This document shows positions 46,851-57,796 of a stretch of 64,000 nt of DNA, in pieces. Below the pieces are notes generated by a model. The model ran no database searches and was not told the DNA's origin. It saw nothing but the letters and a program-made list of their open reading frames with translations. The position numbers were made by a program, and so were the translations under genes. The stretch spans positions 11,257,225 through 11,321,224 of the forward strand of contig NC_044923.1 in assembly GCF_003576645.1 (NCBI RefSeq). Direction: 5' to 3'. Each line of letters starts with the position of its first letter. Positions within the stretch are counted from its first letter, which is position 1. This DNA comes from Ipomoea triloba. Its lineage: Eukaryota > Streptophyta > Magnoliopsida > Solanales > Convolvulaceae.

Positions 46851-47652
46851 GGAAGTGCTCGTGGTTGTTGTTGAGTTGGCTACGGAGATCACCATTGCGG
46901 CGATCTCCCATGTGGTTACTGTTGAGTTATTTACGAAGATCACCCGAGGGGTGACCATTGTTCACTCGATGAGAACCATGAGAGCTGCTGGATCCGGGAT
47001 GCATAACCATTGATAGTGATGAGATGAACTAAGTGGTTTTTTGATTTTGTGATTTTAGCTTGAGATCTGATCTCGGCTCTCAATGAAAGCACCAATGGCG
47101 GTAATAATGTTATCGGTATGTATTTGAGTACTATTTGAATATAATGTTGATATAGTGTTTTGGTATTTGAGTACAATATTGAGTGCAGTGCTCAGTGTAC
47201 AATTGAGTTCAGTGTTGTTTTGTCTAAGTTCAAGTGTGGTAAGAAGTGTCGTCCCTCACTATGTGGTCGTGAGTCTTTTTATCCCTCTCAGCTTAGTAAC
47301 GGAGCATTAATGAGGAGTTGAACGTTGGTTGAACGTTGGACATCAATGCTGAGGAGTTGAACGTTGGGCATCAATGCTTGAGGAGCTGAATGCTGAAGAT
47401 CATCAATGCTGAGGAGCTGAACGTTGGTCATCAATGCCTGAGAAGCTGAATGCTGAGGATCATCAATGCTGAGGAGCTGAACGTTGGTCATCAATGCTGA
47501 GGAGCTGAACGTTGGTCATCAATGCTGAGGAGCTGAACGTTGGTCATCAATGCTGAGGAGTTGGACCGTTGCGCTTTGATGCTGAGGAGTGAGGTGTCTT
47601 GGGTAGTAGGTCATGCCAATGGTTCCGGGTCGGGTACCCAATTACCCTGTCA

Positions 47653-48437
47653 CCGCGCATGTACCGAAATTCAAAATCATGACAATTTCAGTTAGAATTT
47701 TGTGATTTTCTTTGGCATAAATCATAAAAGTGGGGTTTAAAAAAACACAAACAAATAGAGTAAGGGCAATGGGGTTGAGCTTTGTTTGACTACCGAGCTC
47801 GGTCTACTCAAGTCGTAGTCCCTATAGGTGCAATATTGAATAAATAAATAAATATAAAGGGAAAAACATAAATAAATAATTTATAATAAGCAAAATCAAA
47901 AAACAAAAACAAAACGAGAAAAGTAGAAAAGAAGAAAATAAAATAAAATAAAATAGGTAGGGGCGTGCACAATTTGGTAACAACACGATTAACCGAACGA
48001 ATCGAAAAAATTCAGTTAACCGTTTTTTAACAAAAATATTTTGGTTCGGTTAATGATTAAAGATTTTTAGAATTTCGATTAATGATTAATTTGGTTCAAA
48101 AGTACAGTTAACTGAATTAACCAAATTACGTGCTTATATATCTTTTAATTTTTTATAATTCATAAATCATACTATTACACTATTTCTTAAATTTTTTTAT
48201 AAGTTATATATTGATAAATGACTATTTTATTGTGTGAAAGTATGAATAAAAAAAATTTTATTTATAAATTTCAATGTTTTTTAAAAATTAAACTAAAATA
48301 TTTTCATTCCATTAATTGGTTAACCAAGCGATTAACAAAAAAAATTCTGTTTAGTTAATTTCGAAATAGAAATTTTGGTTCGGTTAATAATTAAAACATT
48401 TGTAAATTCGGTAGTGTTATTACCGAATTGATACCCA
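47653..48437. mobile_element. Flank and probable hAT-like MITE with ggttcggttaat motifs
   Basis: After about 300 bp of plain DNA (with an A-rich stretch), the segment 47960-48437 begins ggggcgtgcac and ends accgaattgatacccac. It has inverted inner motifs (ttttggttcggttaat and attaaccaaatt). No target duplication was confirmed. Confidence 0.4.
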
Positions 48438-49594
48438 CAGAGATCTACTCTCAGCCATCCATGGTTGAGGATCAATGGTCGGGAGCTGAGTAAGAGCAGG
48501 TGAGATCATTGCACTTAACACAGAACTATTGCACATGTTACGAAAAACGCTGCACTAATTATGGGCATTGAGTATGAAGTCCTTGCACTTATTAGACTTA
48601 ATTAATTACACATTAGCTTGTATAAATACTTTAACCACTATAACAAAATACTTTAACCACTATAGCAAATAGAGGACATGCAAAATCTTGCACTCAAAAT
48701 TACTACTGGTCTGTTTACTTACTCAAAATTACTTTCCAGTAAGATTATTACCTTCATCAATATTCTTTAATATTTCTCAAATCAAAATGTCGGTAATAAT
48801 CAATATAAACATAGAAAATACACATCTAATCTTCCAAAAAAAAAAAAAGCAAAAAGAAAATACACATCTAAAAATCATCGATCAGTAGGTGACAGGTAGG
48901 AATAATAATTTTTTTTTGTTTGGTCTCCCTAAATTAGGTGAAAGATTGTTTTGGCCCCCTCAATCCACTACAGAAAACCTTCTTCTTGTGGGATTGCGTG
49001 TTTGCCTAGCCAACGCCTTGGATCCCACCATCCCACTAGCGCAAGCTTCAACTGGAATATCTTCCAAAATGTCACGTTTTAATAATGCCTATTATATTTA
49101 TAATGACAAGTGAAACTAAGGTATATATAGAGTAAATCTAATCAGCTCGTAAATTTAGTAAGCTGATTAGTTAAATAAAAAAAGTTAATAAATAATCGCT
49201 CTCACTATAAGTTAAATTTGGAATCCCAAATTATCAAACCAACAAATTAACAAACTCCATTGAGATTGTGAGATTGTGAGATTGTCCCATGCATATTATA
49301 TTATATAGGTTATATGTCACATTTATTTTTGTAATTCAAATAATATGATGAAGGAAATCAAGGGTTTACATAGGTAAATCCTGCTTTGTAACTCCAGTCA
49401 GTTGATTGGCCAAACCAATTAAGAAGGCTAAGAACAGTCTTATCAAGGGTTATTTGTTGGTTTATGCTAGAATAATATATGACTTGGATGAGAGATAGAG
49501 GAAGAGAGAGAAGAAGAAGGTCTTTCTGTAATAGTGTAGATTAACCAATAGTGATCAAATAAGTTAAATTAATTAATAGACTAACTATTTTACT
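48438..49594. other. Intergenic AT-rich DNA
   Basis: No gene seen. The 48885-49030 segment is related to 39925-40100. Confidence 0.4.
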
Positions 49595-49762
49595 GCCAAG
49601 GATCTTGTAGTCCAGTGGCATCAAACCCTTTCTTTTATACGGGAGGTGGTGGGTTCGAGTCTCAGTGGAGACAATACTGACTCTTGTGCTTCAATAGGTT
49701 GAGAAAGTAGTTATGAACAGATACTGCATTGTAATAGAGTTAGTAGTATTCAAAAAAAAAAA
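49595..49762 (+). mobile_element. tRNA-derived SINE, complete copy
   Basis: The 12-bp duplication aactattttact flanks it (49583-49594 and 49763-49774). It has box A (gtagtccagtggca), box B (gggttcgagtctc), then gtgcttcaataggttgagaa and a poly(A) tail. At 168 bp it is the best reference copy in the window. Confidence 0.92.
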
Positions 49763-49794
49763 AACTATTTTACTAAATAGCGACTATATGTGTG

Positions 49795-50201
49795 CGCAAA
49801 TTATACTATGGACCATGGTGATACTGGAGTTGTGTTGAAAGAAAAACTGTAATTGCGCCGTTCATCCGTTCAATACAACTGCAGTTCTAGACGGGCAACT
49901 ACAGTTCCCTTTCAACACAACTGCAATATCCGTTCAACATAACTACAGTATCAGTTCAACACAACTGCACAACTACAGTATCAGCACAACTACAGTATCA
50001 GTTCAACACAACTGCACAACTACAGTCAGTTCAACACAACTGCAGTATCAGTCATGACACATGGTTAACAATGCATCAGCACAACTACAGTATCAGTTCA
50101 ACACAACTGCACAACTACAGTCAGTTCAACACAACTGCAGTATCAGTCATGACACATGGTTAACAATGCATTGTGGACCGTGGTACACGGTATAAATACT
50201 G
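49795..50201. mobile_element. Mutator-type MITE with internal minisatellite
   Basis: Perfect 9-bp duplication atatgtgtg (49786-49794 and 50202-50210). Left end cgcaaattatactatggacc; right end ggaccgtggtacacggtata. The interior (49885-50160) repeats aacacaactgcagtatcag and related units, including a longer duplicated block with gtcatgacacatggttaaca. Confidence 0.9.
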
Positions 50202-50210
50202 ATATGTGTG

Positions 50211-50641
50211 GGGAAACCTGATTCTCAATATAACAATTGATAGTGAGTTATTGGTCCACAAGACTCAATGCAAATAAAAGATACTCCGTATTCTTTACAC
50301 TTCAATGCATCTTATATTTGTTTTATGGATGATGGGAATATGTACTCTAATAATGAAACCAAAAATATCATTTATTTTATTTTTTTAGTTTTACTTAAAT
50401 GCATGACGGGAATATATATATTCTTTATTGGGTCCTCAGCATTTTTCATATGTATATTATTATATTTATATAATATTTATATAACCTCAAACAGGGGAAA
50501 TTTTCTTTCTTGTCCTGCCCCTGGCGCCAACCCGGCCTTAACGCGAGATAGATAAATAATTCATCTTCATCCTATTTCTCCCTCAAAATTCTCAACCGCT
50601 CTCTCCGCAGAAATCTGAAATCCGATTTCATCTCTCTCGCA
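50211..50641 (+). promoter_or_regulatory. Upstream region of the JAZ gene with TATA-like cluster
   Basis: The AT cluster tatatttatataatatttat (50461-50480) lies about 165 bases before the ATG and could act as the TATA region. The following CT-rich segment looks like a 5' UTR. No G-box (cacgtg) was seen. Confidence 0.45.
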
Positions 50642-53600
50642 ATGTCGAGATCATCTGCAGCAGCGCCCGTGGAACTCGATTTCTTCCGTCTGGAGAAAGA
50701 GGCCGCCGCAAAGCCTCCTCCGCCTTCCAAGCTCTTCGATCGCCGGAGAAGCTTCCGTGGTTAGTTCGCACATATTTATTTTTCCGTCTGAAACTCGCAT
50801 AGTAGCTTCCATCGCTAGCTGCATTTCGATCTCTTTCTAAGCTTCTCCGGTTGATCGGATTGAAATAGTTTTTGATTTCATTTTTCTCTTGCTTGCTTGC
50901 TTGCAGCCATTTCAAAAATTAATCCGGAGCTTCTTAAGAATGTGATTGCTACTGCCTCCGCCAGTTGTGCATCCACCAGTGATTTGGCTGCTCCAAAGCC
51001 CTCCTCCTATCTTTCTTCACCTTCTTCCAAGGAGGATCAGCTTCTCTCTCCTTCCATGGAGTCTACTCCCTTGACTGTTTTCTACAATGGAACTGTCGCC
51101 GTTTTTGACGTCCATCCGCTCCAGGTATTTTTTAACAATATAAATAAATGTTCTATGATCTTGCAACAAAATAAATACTAACAAATTTTATAATTTTCAT
51201 CCGTTTGAGGACACCAAAATATCAAGTCTCAAAAAGGCAATAAAAAATATGATCGCCTCTAAGAGACTTAACAAAGGAAATGAAGTGATTATATGATAAC
51301 TAAAATTGTTGTTTTCTCTCTTTTTTATCTTTATTTATCTTTATATGTTTTTGCAAAGTTCTGTTTGATAATTAAAGTAGAAAAAAATTGTGTAGGCGGA
51401 GAATATTCTGAGACTTGCTCATGAAGGCATCTCCCAAACTTCAGACTCCGCTCATTCCATCGGCGTGGATAAGCTTAGCGGAGGTAATCAAGCTTCTCTT
51501 TTTTTTTTTCTTTTTTTTTTTTAAATATTTTTTTTTTCAATATTTGTGTTGGATATACATTAGAAAATATAATATCACATCCGTATTAGAAATTATTAAG
51601 AGTGCATTTAAAGAATGACGGGAGGAGTAAATACAATTATGTATTTATGTTGCTAAATTAATCCATAGAAATTATAACTAAAATGCTTGGGATTCCGTGA
51701 GATTTAAATAAGATACTTTTTTTTTTTTTTTTCAAAATCAAATAAGATACTTCTTCTTATTGTTGTTGTGGATTATGATTGCAGATATGCCATTACACAG
51801 AAGGATGTCACTGCAAAGGTTTTTACTCAAGCGGAAAGAGAGGTTTGTATTATATGTTACGTTATTACTCCTTTATATCAATTTTATGCATATTATTGAT
51901 AATTATATTTGAATAGTTTAAAATTTTAGATATGTTTAGATTTTAGATATTTATATTGAATCGTGAATAAAAAATACTAGTATATAGATACTATTATATA
52001 TTAGTATTTTTATGCGCGATGCAAAAAAATCAATATCTAATATTAAATATATGACATTATGGAATGGTAATAATAGTTAGAAAATATAATGGAAGTTATA
52101 TAATGGTATAATATACTAACATTCTTACTACTTGGTAAGTTAGGTATATAATTTTTCTATAATTTATATTTTAAAATAGTACAAAAATTAAAGAAGATAT
52201 ATCGTCAAAATAAAATATATAATATCCAAATTAAAATATTACAATAAAACGAAATGAAGAGACATCACTATTTTAAGTTGTGTAGAATTTTCTTAATTCT
52301 TATATACTAGCTGGTCCACATTTGATTTCAGCCATAATTTGGTCAACATCAAATGTACCACATGTTTCTCGTTACATTATCCAATTCAACGGTTTTACCA
52401 AAACAATGTCGCACCTATTCACCTAATAAATCAGGTCACTTACTTGCATCCTTCGCTATTAATGAAGGATTTTCTACTTTTTTTTTTTGTTATGAACAAA
52501 TAAATTAGAAAAAGCACTTTTCATCTATAAATTAAGAAAAAAAAATTAACATTTTCAGTTTCATAATAAACTTTGTTGCTTTTCAAATTTCAATTATTTG
52601 TGAAATAATTTTTTATGTTCTTGAGTTCGTTAAATGTTAGGTTAAAATAATCACTTCATGGACATTTGGAAATATAAAGTTACTTCAATTCGTAAATAAC
52701 TGGGAATGAAAAATGGCCATGATATAATTGAAGAATAAAAATATCATTTTCTTAAATTTTTGTATAAAAATATCAATATTTTAAATTTTTGTATAAAATT
52801 TTATACTAGTCATAGGCTTCAATTTTAATTAATTAGATAAAATTTTGTTAAACGATACAGAATTCTGTAGAAATAAGCATACCATTCGTCTTGGCTTAGA
52901 AGGATGCCAAAATTGACCTCCATTTCCTACTTGACTAATCTATGTCGACCACCTCCATTACTTCCAAGAAAAGAAAAGAAAAAAGAAGTCAGAAACTTCA
53001 TTTAGAAAATCACGTTTTTCTCAAAAGAAAAAAAAAAAAAAAAAAGAAGTGCAAGTGGCGTGCTCATAGTACTGATAACCCGACAGGCGTTATAGAACTT
53101 ATTTCGCTTTTATTCATTTAAATATTGAAGGTGTGTTTGGTTGGTGGGTTTAGGCATAAGGTATGGGTATCAAAGTGATTCTTATTGTTTGGTTAATAGG
53201 TTTTTAGAATACTACTATGTGTTTGGAATATCCATTAGTTGAAAAACTCATACCCTAATGAAATATTTCATTTTCCTTCCTCATTTCTTCCTCAACTATT
53301 AATAATCATTCTCATTCCACCATACTATCAAACATGCAAAATACTTTCACCAAAATCCATTACCCTTACCAAGTATTTGATACTCATACCGATTCCGATT
53401 CTCATGTGCGAATCAAACACACCCTGAGTACTATTTCACAATCTACTGAAACAAAACGAGGAAAACACTTAGAATGTAGTATATGTTCATAAGAGTCTTT
53501 GCATCTTTTTTTTTTTATTAAAGAAAACAATTCTTTTTTAAAGTCTTATATATAATATCCAATCAAGAGCTTAATATAGGAGATAGTTTTACAAAGAAAG

Positions 53601-54433
53601 TTTAACATTTTTCATTTCTATTATGATTTATATATAAAAAATTCTACAATGCCAAAAAGATTCATGCATATTATTATAAATATAAAAGGTAGTGACATTT
53701 AATTTTATAAATAAAATGATAATTATTTATAAAAAAAAATACAACTATTTTCTTTTTGTAAAGATGTATGATGATTTTATGATTATAAAATTTTCTCCAC
53801 GCAGATATATATGTATGGGGCAAAAACTTGTGTGAGACCGTCTCACATATATATGTATGGGGCAAAAACTTGTGTGAGACCGTCTCACCATGAGACGGGT
53901 CGGGTCGGGTCGGGTTAAGATGCAAATGTAACACTTATATGTACAAATGTCATACTTATATGCTCAAATGTAATACTAATCAGGAATAAAATTTTTGTTA
54001 CTTATAAGGATAAATGTAATACTTTTATGGGAAAATACAATACTTTTACATTTCGATTTAAAAGTATTACATTTTTCCACAAAAGTATTATATTTGCTCT
54101 CATAAGTGTGGGGCACTTGTCAACATTACTTATTATGAAAAATTTATTACTTTTTCTCTAATAAGTAACAAAAATTGTATTCTTAATTAGTGTTATATTT
54201 GAACATATAGGTATGACATTTGCACATATAAGTGTGACATTTGCATGGTGCCTTGACCCGACCCGACCCGTCTCACGAATAAGGATTCGTGAGATGATCT
54301 CACACAAGTGTGACCCTATGTATTATTATGTATTTATGTATAAGGAGACACTAAAACGTGTTTGTTGAAATTTGACAGGTGCATAATGGCGGCGCCCTAT
54401 GCTTATCCTTCCAACTCCGCGTTTGGAAACTGA
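50642..54433 (+). CDS. JAZ10/TIFY9-like jasmonate ZIM-domain repressor
   Basis: Five exons: 50642-50759, 50907-51124, 51396-51483, 51785-51842 and 54379-54433, all GT/AG with agreeing phases, giving 178 residues. Residues about 9-52 (ELDFFRLEKE, LFDRRRSFRAISKINPELLK) match the N-terminal cryptic MYC-binding region of JAZ10. The TIFY/ZIM domain starts at about residue 94 (LTVFYNGTVAVFDVHPLQ, AENILRLA), the site for NINJA binding and dimerisation. The Jas motif (DMPLHRRMSLQRFLLKRKER, then CIMAAPY, 142-168) fits the SLxxFxxKRxxRxxxxxPY pattern that binds COI1 and MYC2. JAZ proteins repress MYC factors in the nucleus and are degraded on jasmonoyl-isoleucine. Intron 4 (2.5 kb) splits the Jas motif at Arg161. 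Its retention would add 22 residues and stop at 51910-51912, losing the PY end. The degron start is MPLHRR instead of the usual LPIARR. The gene looks intact. Confidence 0.93.
53129..53425. mobile_element. hAT-type MITE, 297 bp
   Basis: Ends aggtgtgtttggttgg and gaatcaaacacaccct are inverted. The body (aaggtatgggtatcaaagtg, ggaatatccattagttgaaa) matches the copy at 55938 in opposite orientation. No exact target duplication was seen. Confidence 0.8.
53818..54316. mobile_element. Inverted-repeat MITE with gagacgggtcggg arms
   Basis: Left arm acttgtgtgagaccgtctca, then gagacgggtcgggtcgggtc; right arm gacccgacccgacccgtctc, then gagatgatctcacacaagtg. The flank tatgtat follows the right end and also lies next to the left end. 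The first 42 bases are duplicated, so the left terminus occurs twice. The centre has repeated aaatgtaatactt units. Confidence 0.8.
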
Positions 54434-55259
54434 AATGTGCTTAGCGGCTAATGATACATCATTATCTAAAATGGGGTTTGACTATTTCTTTAAGAAACGA
54501 ACATTATCGCTTAATTACTTTTTGGTACTGTAATTGCACGTTTTAGTAGTGGGATGTACTGTTTTTGAAGTTCGGGAAAGTATTTATTGGCAACTACTAC
54601 TAGTACCAGTATTCATACACTATTACTAGTACAAGTCCACCAATTTCCTTCACTTTCCTTGACTTTTCCTCCTTTGGTAGTTTGGTCTCATCTCTTTATT
54701 TGTATTATTATAGCTAGGGTCTATTTCAAATTTCGCACCATTATATTTGTTTATCTTAATTTTAAATTGTAGTTTGTACTTTTATGAGCATTAGGACTTT
54801 TGTATTTTAGTTATACTGGATCTCTGTATTTCAGTCTATCAGTAATTTTGTATTGTATTGTATTTATTCTGTTGTATTGTGTGACTCTGTGATCAATCCA
54901 GAATATTCAGTTCTCATCTGGTATTAGCTAGTCATGATTTATGTTCCTGTTAGGATTTTCGTCATGGCTCATCTTTCTTTTGTGAATGACAGGTCTGTTG
55001 GTTCCTCAGAACGGACCGTCTCAGATGTTGGTGTTTCATCCTGCTATGAATTCCCTTTCCATTGCTCACCATTTTGTTAGTATCAAGCTGACCACCAATA
55101 ATTTTTTTTTTATTATGGAGAACTCAATTAATAACCTTTTTGCATGGACAAAATCTAATGGGTTTCACCGATGGTAGCCACCCATGTCTGCCTGCCACCA
55201 TTACCGTTGTCGGTGACTCTCTTGAACAGTCCAATTCATATATGTGTGTGTGTGTATAT
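54434..55259. other. 3' flank of the JAZ gene
   Basis: Probable 3' UTR from 54434 and unassigned DNA after it. A (tg)n/(ta)n microsatellite lies at 55243-55268. Nothing coding is recognised. Confidence 0.45.
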
Positions 55260-55937
55260 ATATATATAAAAGAAAACTGCCAACGATTTATTAAAGCAAA
55301 TGTCCAATACAAGAAGGAAAATAAGAAAGCCAACAAGAAGGACTAGGTTGAGAACAAGCACCTCTCGTTAAATCGTGAACCAGCTTCTTCGCTGATCTAG
55401 ATAGAAATCTAAAAGACATTGTTTCAAAGTGTCATTGAAAATTACGTCAATCGTTGATCACACAACTAGCTAAAGAGTAATCAGGTAGAACGCTATTAAT
55501 CCTACTACAAACCATTTGACAATTAGTGTGAATTATCACCTTGGTGAAACCCATTTCTTTAGTCCATAAAGTGCCTCCTTTACCGCAATTGCCTCTGCCA
55601 AATGAGGATCATCCAGACATCGCACAAGCCCATTTTTTGCTGCAATATATTCGCCAGATCTATTTTTTATTAAAACACCAAAAAAAGCTTGGCCAGTATT
55701 TAGGTACGCAGCTGCGTCAACATAAACCAAAACTATTCCTTCAGTAACTGAAGTCGTATTATCGGCAGGAATGGTAGAATCCACAGCACCACTCCCATCA
55801 TGCAAAGCATCACACCATTCATGAAATAATCGAGTTGACGCGTACCTCGTCCGATCAGCATTCCAAGATTGATTATTACAGATGATATCATTTCTTTCCT
55901 TCTAGATTGACCAGCAAATCGCCACCAACCTTAGCTT

Positions 55938-56240
55938 AGGATGTGTTTGGTTCGCACAGGGGAATCAGAATCGGTATGGGTATCAAATACTTGGTAAGGG
56001 TAATGAGTTTTGGTGGAAGTATCTTGCATGTTTGATAGTAGGGTGGAATGAGAATGATTATTAATAGTTGGGGAAGAAATGAAGAAGGGAAATGAAACCC
56101 TTATTTAATAAGCGTATGAGTTTTTCAATTAATGGGGTATTCCAAACCCATAGTAGTGTTCTAAAAACCTGCCAACCAAACAATAACAATCACTTTGATA
56201 CCCATACCTTATATCAAAACCTGTCAACCAAACACACCCT
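55938..56240. mobile_element. hAT-type MITE inside the LINE remnant
   Basis: Ends aggatgtgtttggttcg and aaccaaacacaccct are inverted. It is an inverted copy of the MITE at 53129 (shared aaggtatgggtatcaaagtg). Confidence 0.82.
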
Positions 56241-56491
56241 TAGTCTCCTTATTGTCCTGAGTTAGAGCGAAGAGACAAGTAGCAAAATCCACATCCACGC
56301 TTGGCAAAAAATCCGCAATAAAATCCTGCCACAAGGACACCACCTGCATGCATCCACTGAAAATATGCTTAACTGTCTCAAGGAACTGTCAACACAAGGG
56401 CCATAGAGTATCAACCTCCACATGTCTACCCGCAATGGCAATCAACGTTGGAAGGATCATCTGAGCACACCGCCACACAAAGTTCTTAACA

Positions 56492-57796
56492 TGTTGGTCC
56501 CGGTTGAAATGATGTGAGTCTAGAAGGAGGGGGGTTGAATAGACTCACAGGAATTTTTAAAAACTTTTTGCAAGATTAAACCCTTGAGAGGAATGAACTT
56601 GATCAAAGATAAACGCAGCGGATAAGAGAGATTCTATCAAATTTTAAGTTCACTTTGCACAAAACTTTATCTTATGAAAATGAGGTTTGAGTGTGATATG
56701 CAATGCAGTACGTAAAATAAAATAGAGAGAGAGAGAAAGAGAGAGAGTTTTTATAGTGGTTCGGCTGTTAACGAAGCCTACTCCACTCTTCTTCACAACT
56801 TGTGAAGGTTTGTACTATTTTCTCCTTAATAGTACAAAATCTCCTCTACAACGTGCTCTTTTGATCACTAAGCCCGGCAGTCACGTTAGGTTAGGTTTTT
56901 CAACTTCTTCAAAGTCTACTCTGCCTCTTTCTACTTCTCCAAGTAGAGATGGGTTGAAATGGTTGAAAGTGTTTCTCCAACTTGAGAGTCTTGTGATTGA
57001 TCTTCTTGATTCAACACTTGAGCTTCACAAGATCTCTTTTTAATATGGATCGTGATTTTGAGCTTTTAAATGTTTTTGCAAACTGAAAATATTTTGCTTG
57101 CTAATGCCTTTTTCACTTTTTCAACCTTGTCCAAAAGAGAAGGAACAAGGGTATTTATAGGTGTGAATTTTCATATCCGTTGGAGGGAACCTGAAATTCA
57201 AACGCCTATTAGCCAGTGTGTAATATCCAATGGGTAATTTTTGGCCTTTTGAGAATGTCAGTACTTTCTAGTCGTTTGTCCACTTTAGTACAAAGACAAT
57301 TTGTCTTTTGTCTCTCATAAAGAGACAATCATTTAATGGTCCTTGGGATCGTTACCTAGGATCCATTTTGACATTCAGGTTATACCCAACCTCAAGGCAA
57401 TTGACAAGACAAGTCTCAGAGAATGTCTAGTGCCTTTGGTACTCGTGAGAATGATTGACCTTATCATTCTTTCATCATCTCCTCGAATCAATCAACTTTG
57501 TTTGTTTGGTTTCAATGGTTCGACCCTTCCATTCTTCGGCCTAAACTTTCATAGTCTTCAGTCTTTGTGTCTTCGTGTCTTCAAGTCTTCGTGTCTTCAA
57601 GTCTTCGGCTTGAATTTTTTCACTCGAAGTCTTGTTTGAAATGATATGAAGGTACTCTTGAAATATAAGGACTCGTCTAACAACTAATACTAGACAAGGA
57701 TTCATCCTTCTAAACACTAAAAGACAAAGCAATGATTGGGGGGGTCTCCTCGGGTCTTTGGTATCATCAAAATTAATAGTTCGGGGTTCCTAACAA
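56492..57796. mobile_element. LTR-like insertion (1.3 kb) in the LINE remnant
   Basis: The LINE sequence for PPN/VKNFVW is split here. Ends tgttggtcccgg and ggggttcctaaca are inverted (TGTTGG/CCTAACA). It contains tctagaaggaggggggttga and agtttttatagtggttcggc, motifs often seen in plant solo LTRs. The motif taaca sits at both junctions, but the exact target duplication is ambiguous. A (ga)n tract lies at 56724-56746 and a cttcaagtcttcgtgt tandem repeat at 57555-57605. Confidence 0.55.

Larger units (their letters stand above)
44365..47652 (-). mobile_element. Non-coding LTR retroelement (LARD-like) packed with tandem repeats
   Basis: Two direct terminal repeats, 44365-45152 and 47096-47652, share TG(a/g)CGGTAATAATGTTA at one end and taccct(a/g)tca at the other. 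The 5-bp duplication ccgcg lies at 44360-44364 and 47653-47657. On the minus strand, TTGGTGCTTTCATTGAGAGC (47095-47076) is a plant primer-binding site, and a polypurine tract (gctagggagtggggggctgg, 45172-45153) precedes the 3' LTR. The interior has no gag or pol; it is made of several unrelated tandem repeats. Confidence 0.9.
51843..54378 (+). other. Jas intron of the JAZ gene, expanded by MITEs
   Basis: This 2.5-kb intron interrupts the Jas motif codon 161 in phase 2. It contains a hAT MITE at 53129-53425 and an inverted-repeat MITE at 53818-54316, the latter only 62 bases before the splice acceptor. The rest is AT-rich and unannotated. Confidence 0.88.

Noticed and set aside
44557..47494. 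Repetitive proteins such as NVQLLSIDDPQHSA repeats
   Set aside because: They are translations of LTR minisatellites; both LTR copies give the same frames on the strand of the element, but no gene structure exists.
51965..52030. Possible minus-strand Helitron 3' end (ttagtatttttatgcgcgat) in the Jas intron
   Set aside because: The hairpin is imperfect and no matching 5' end was found.
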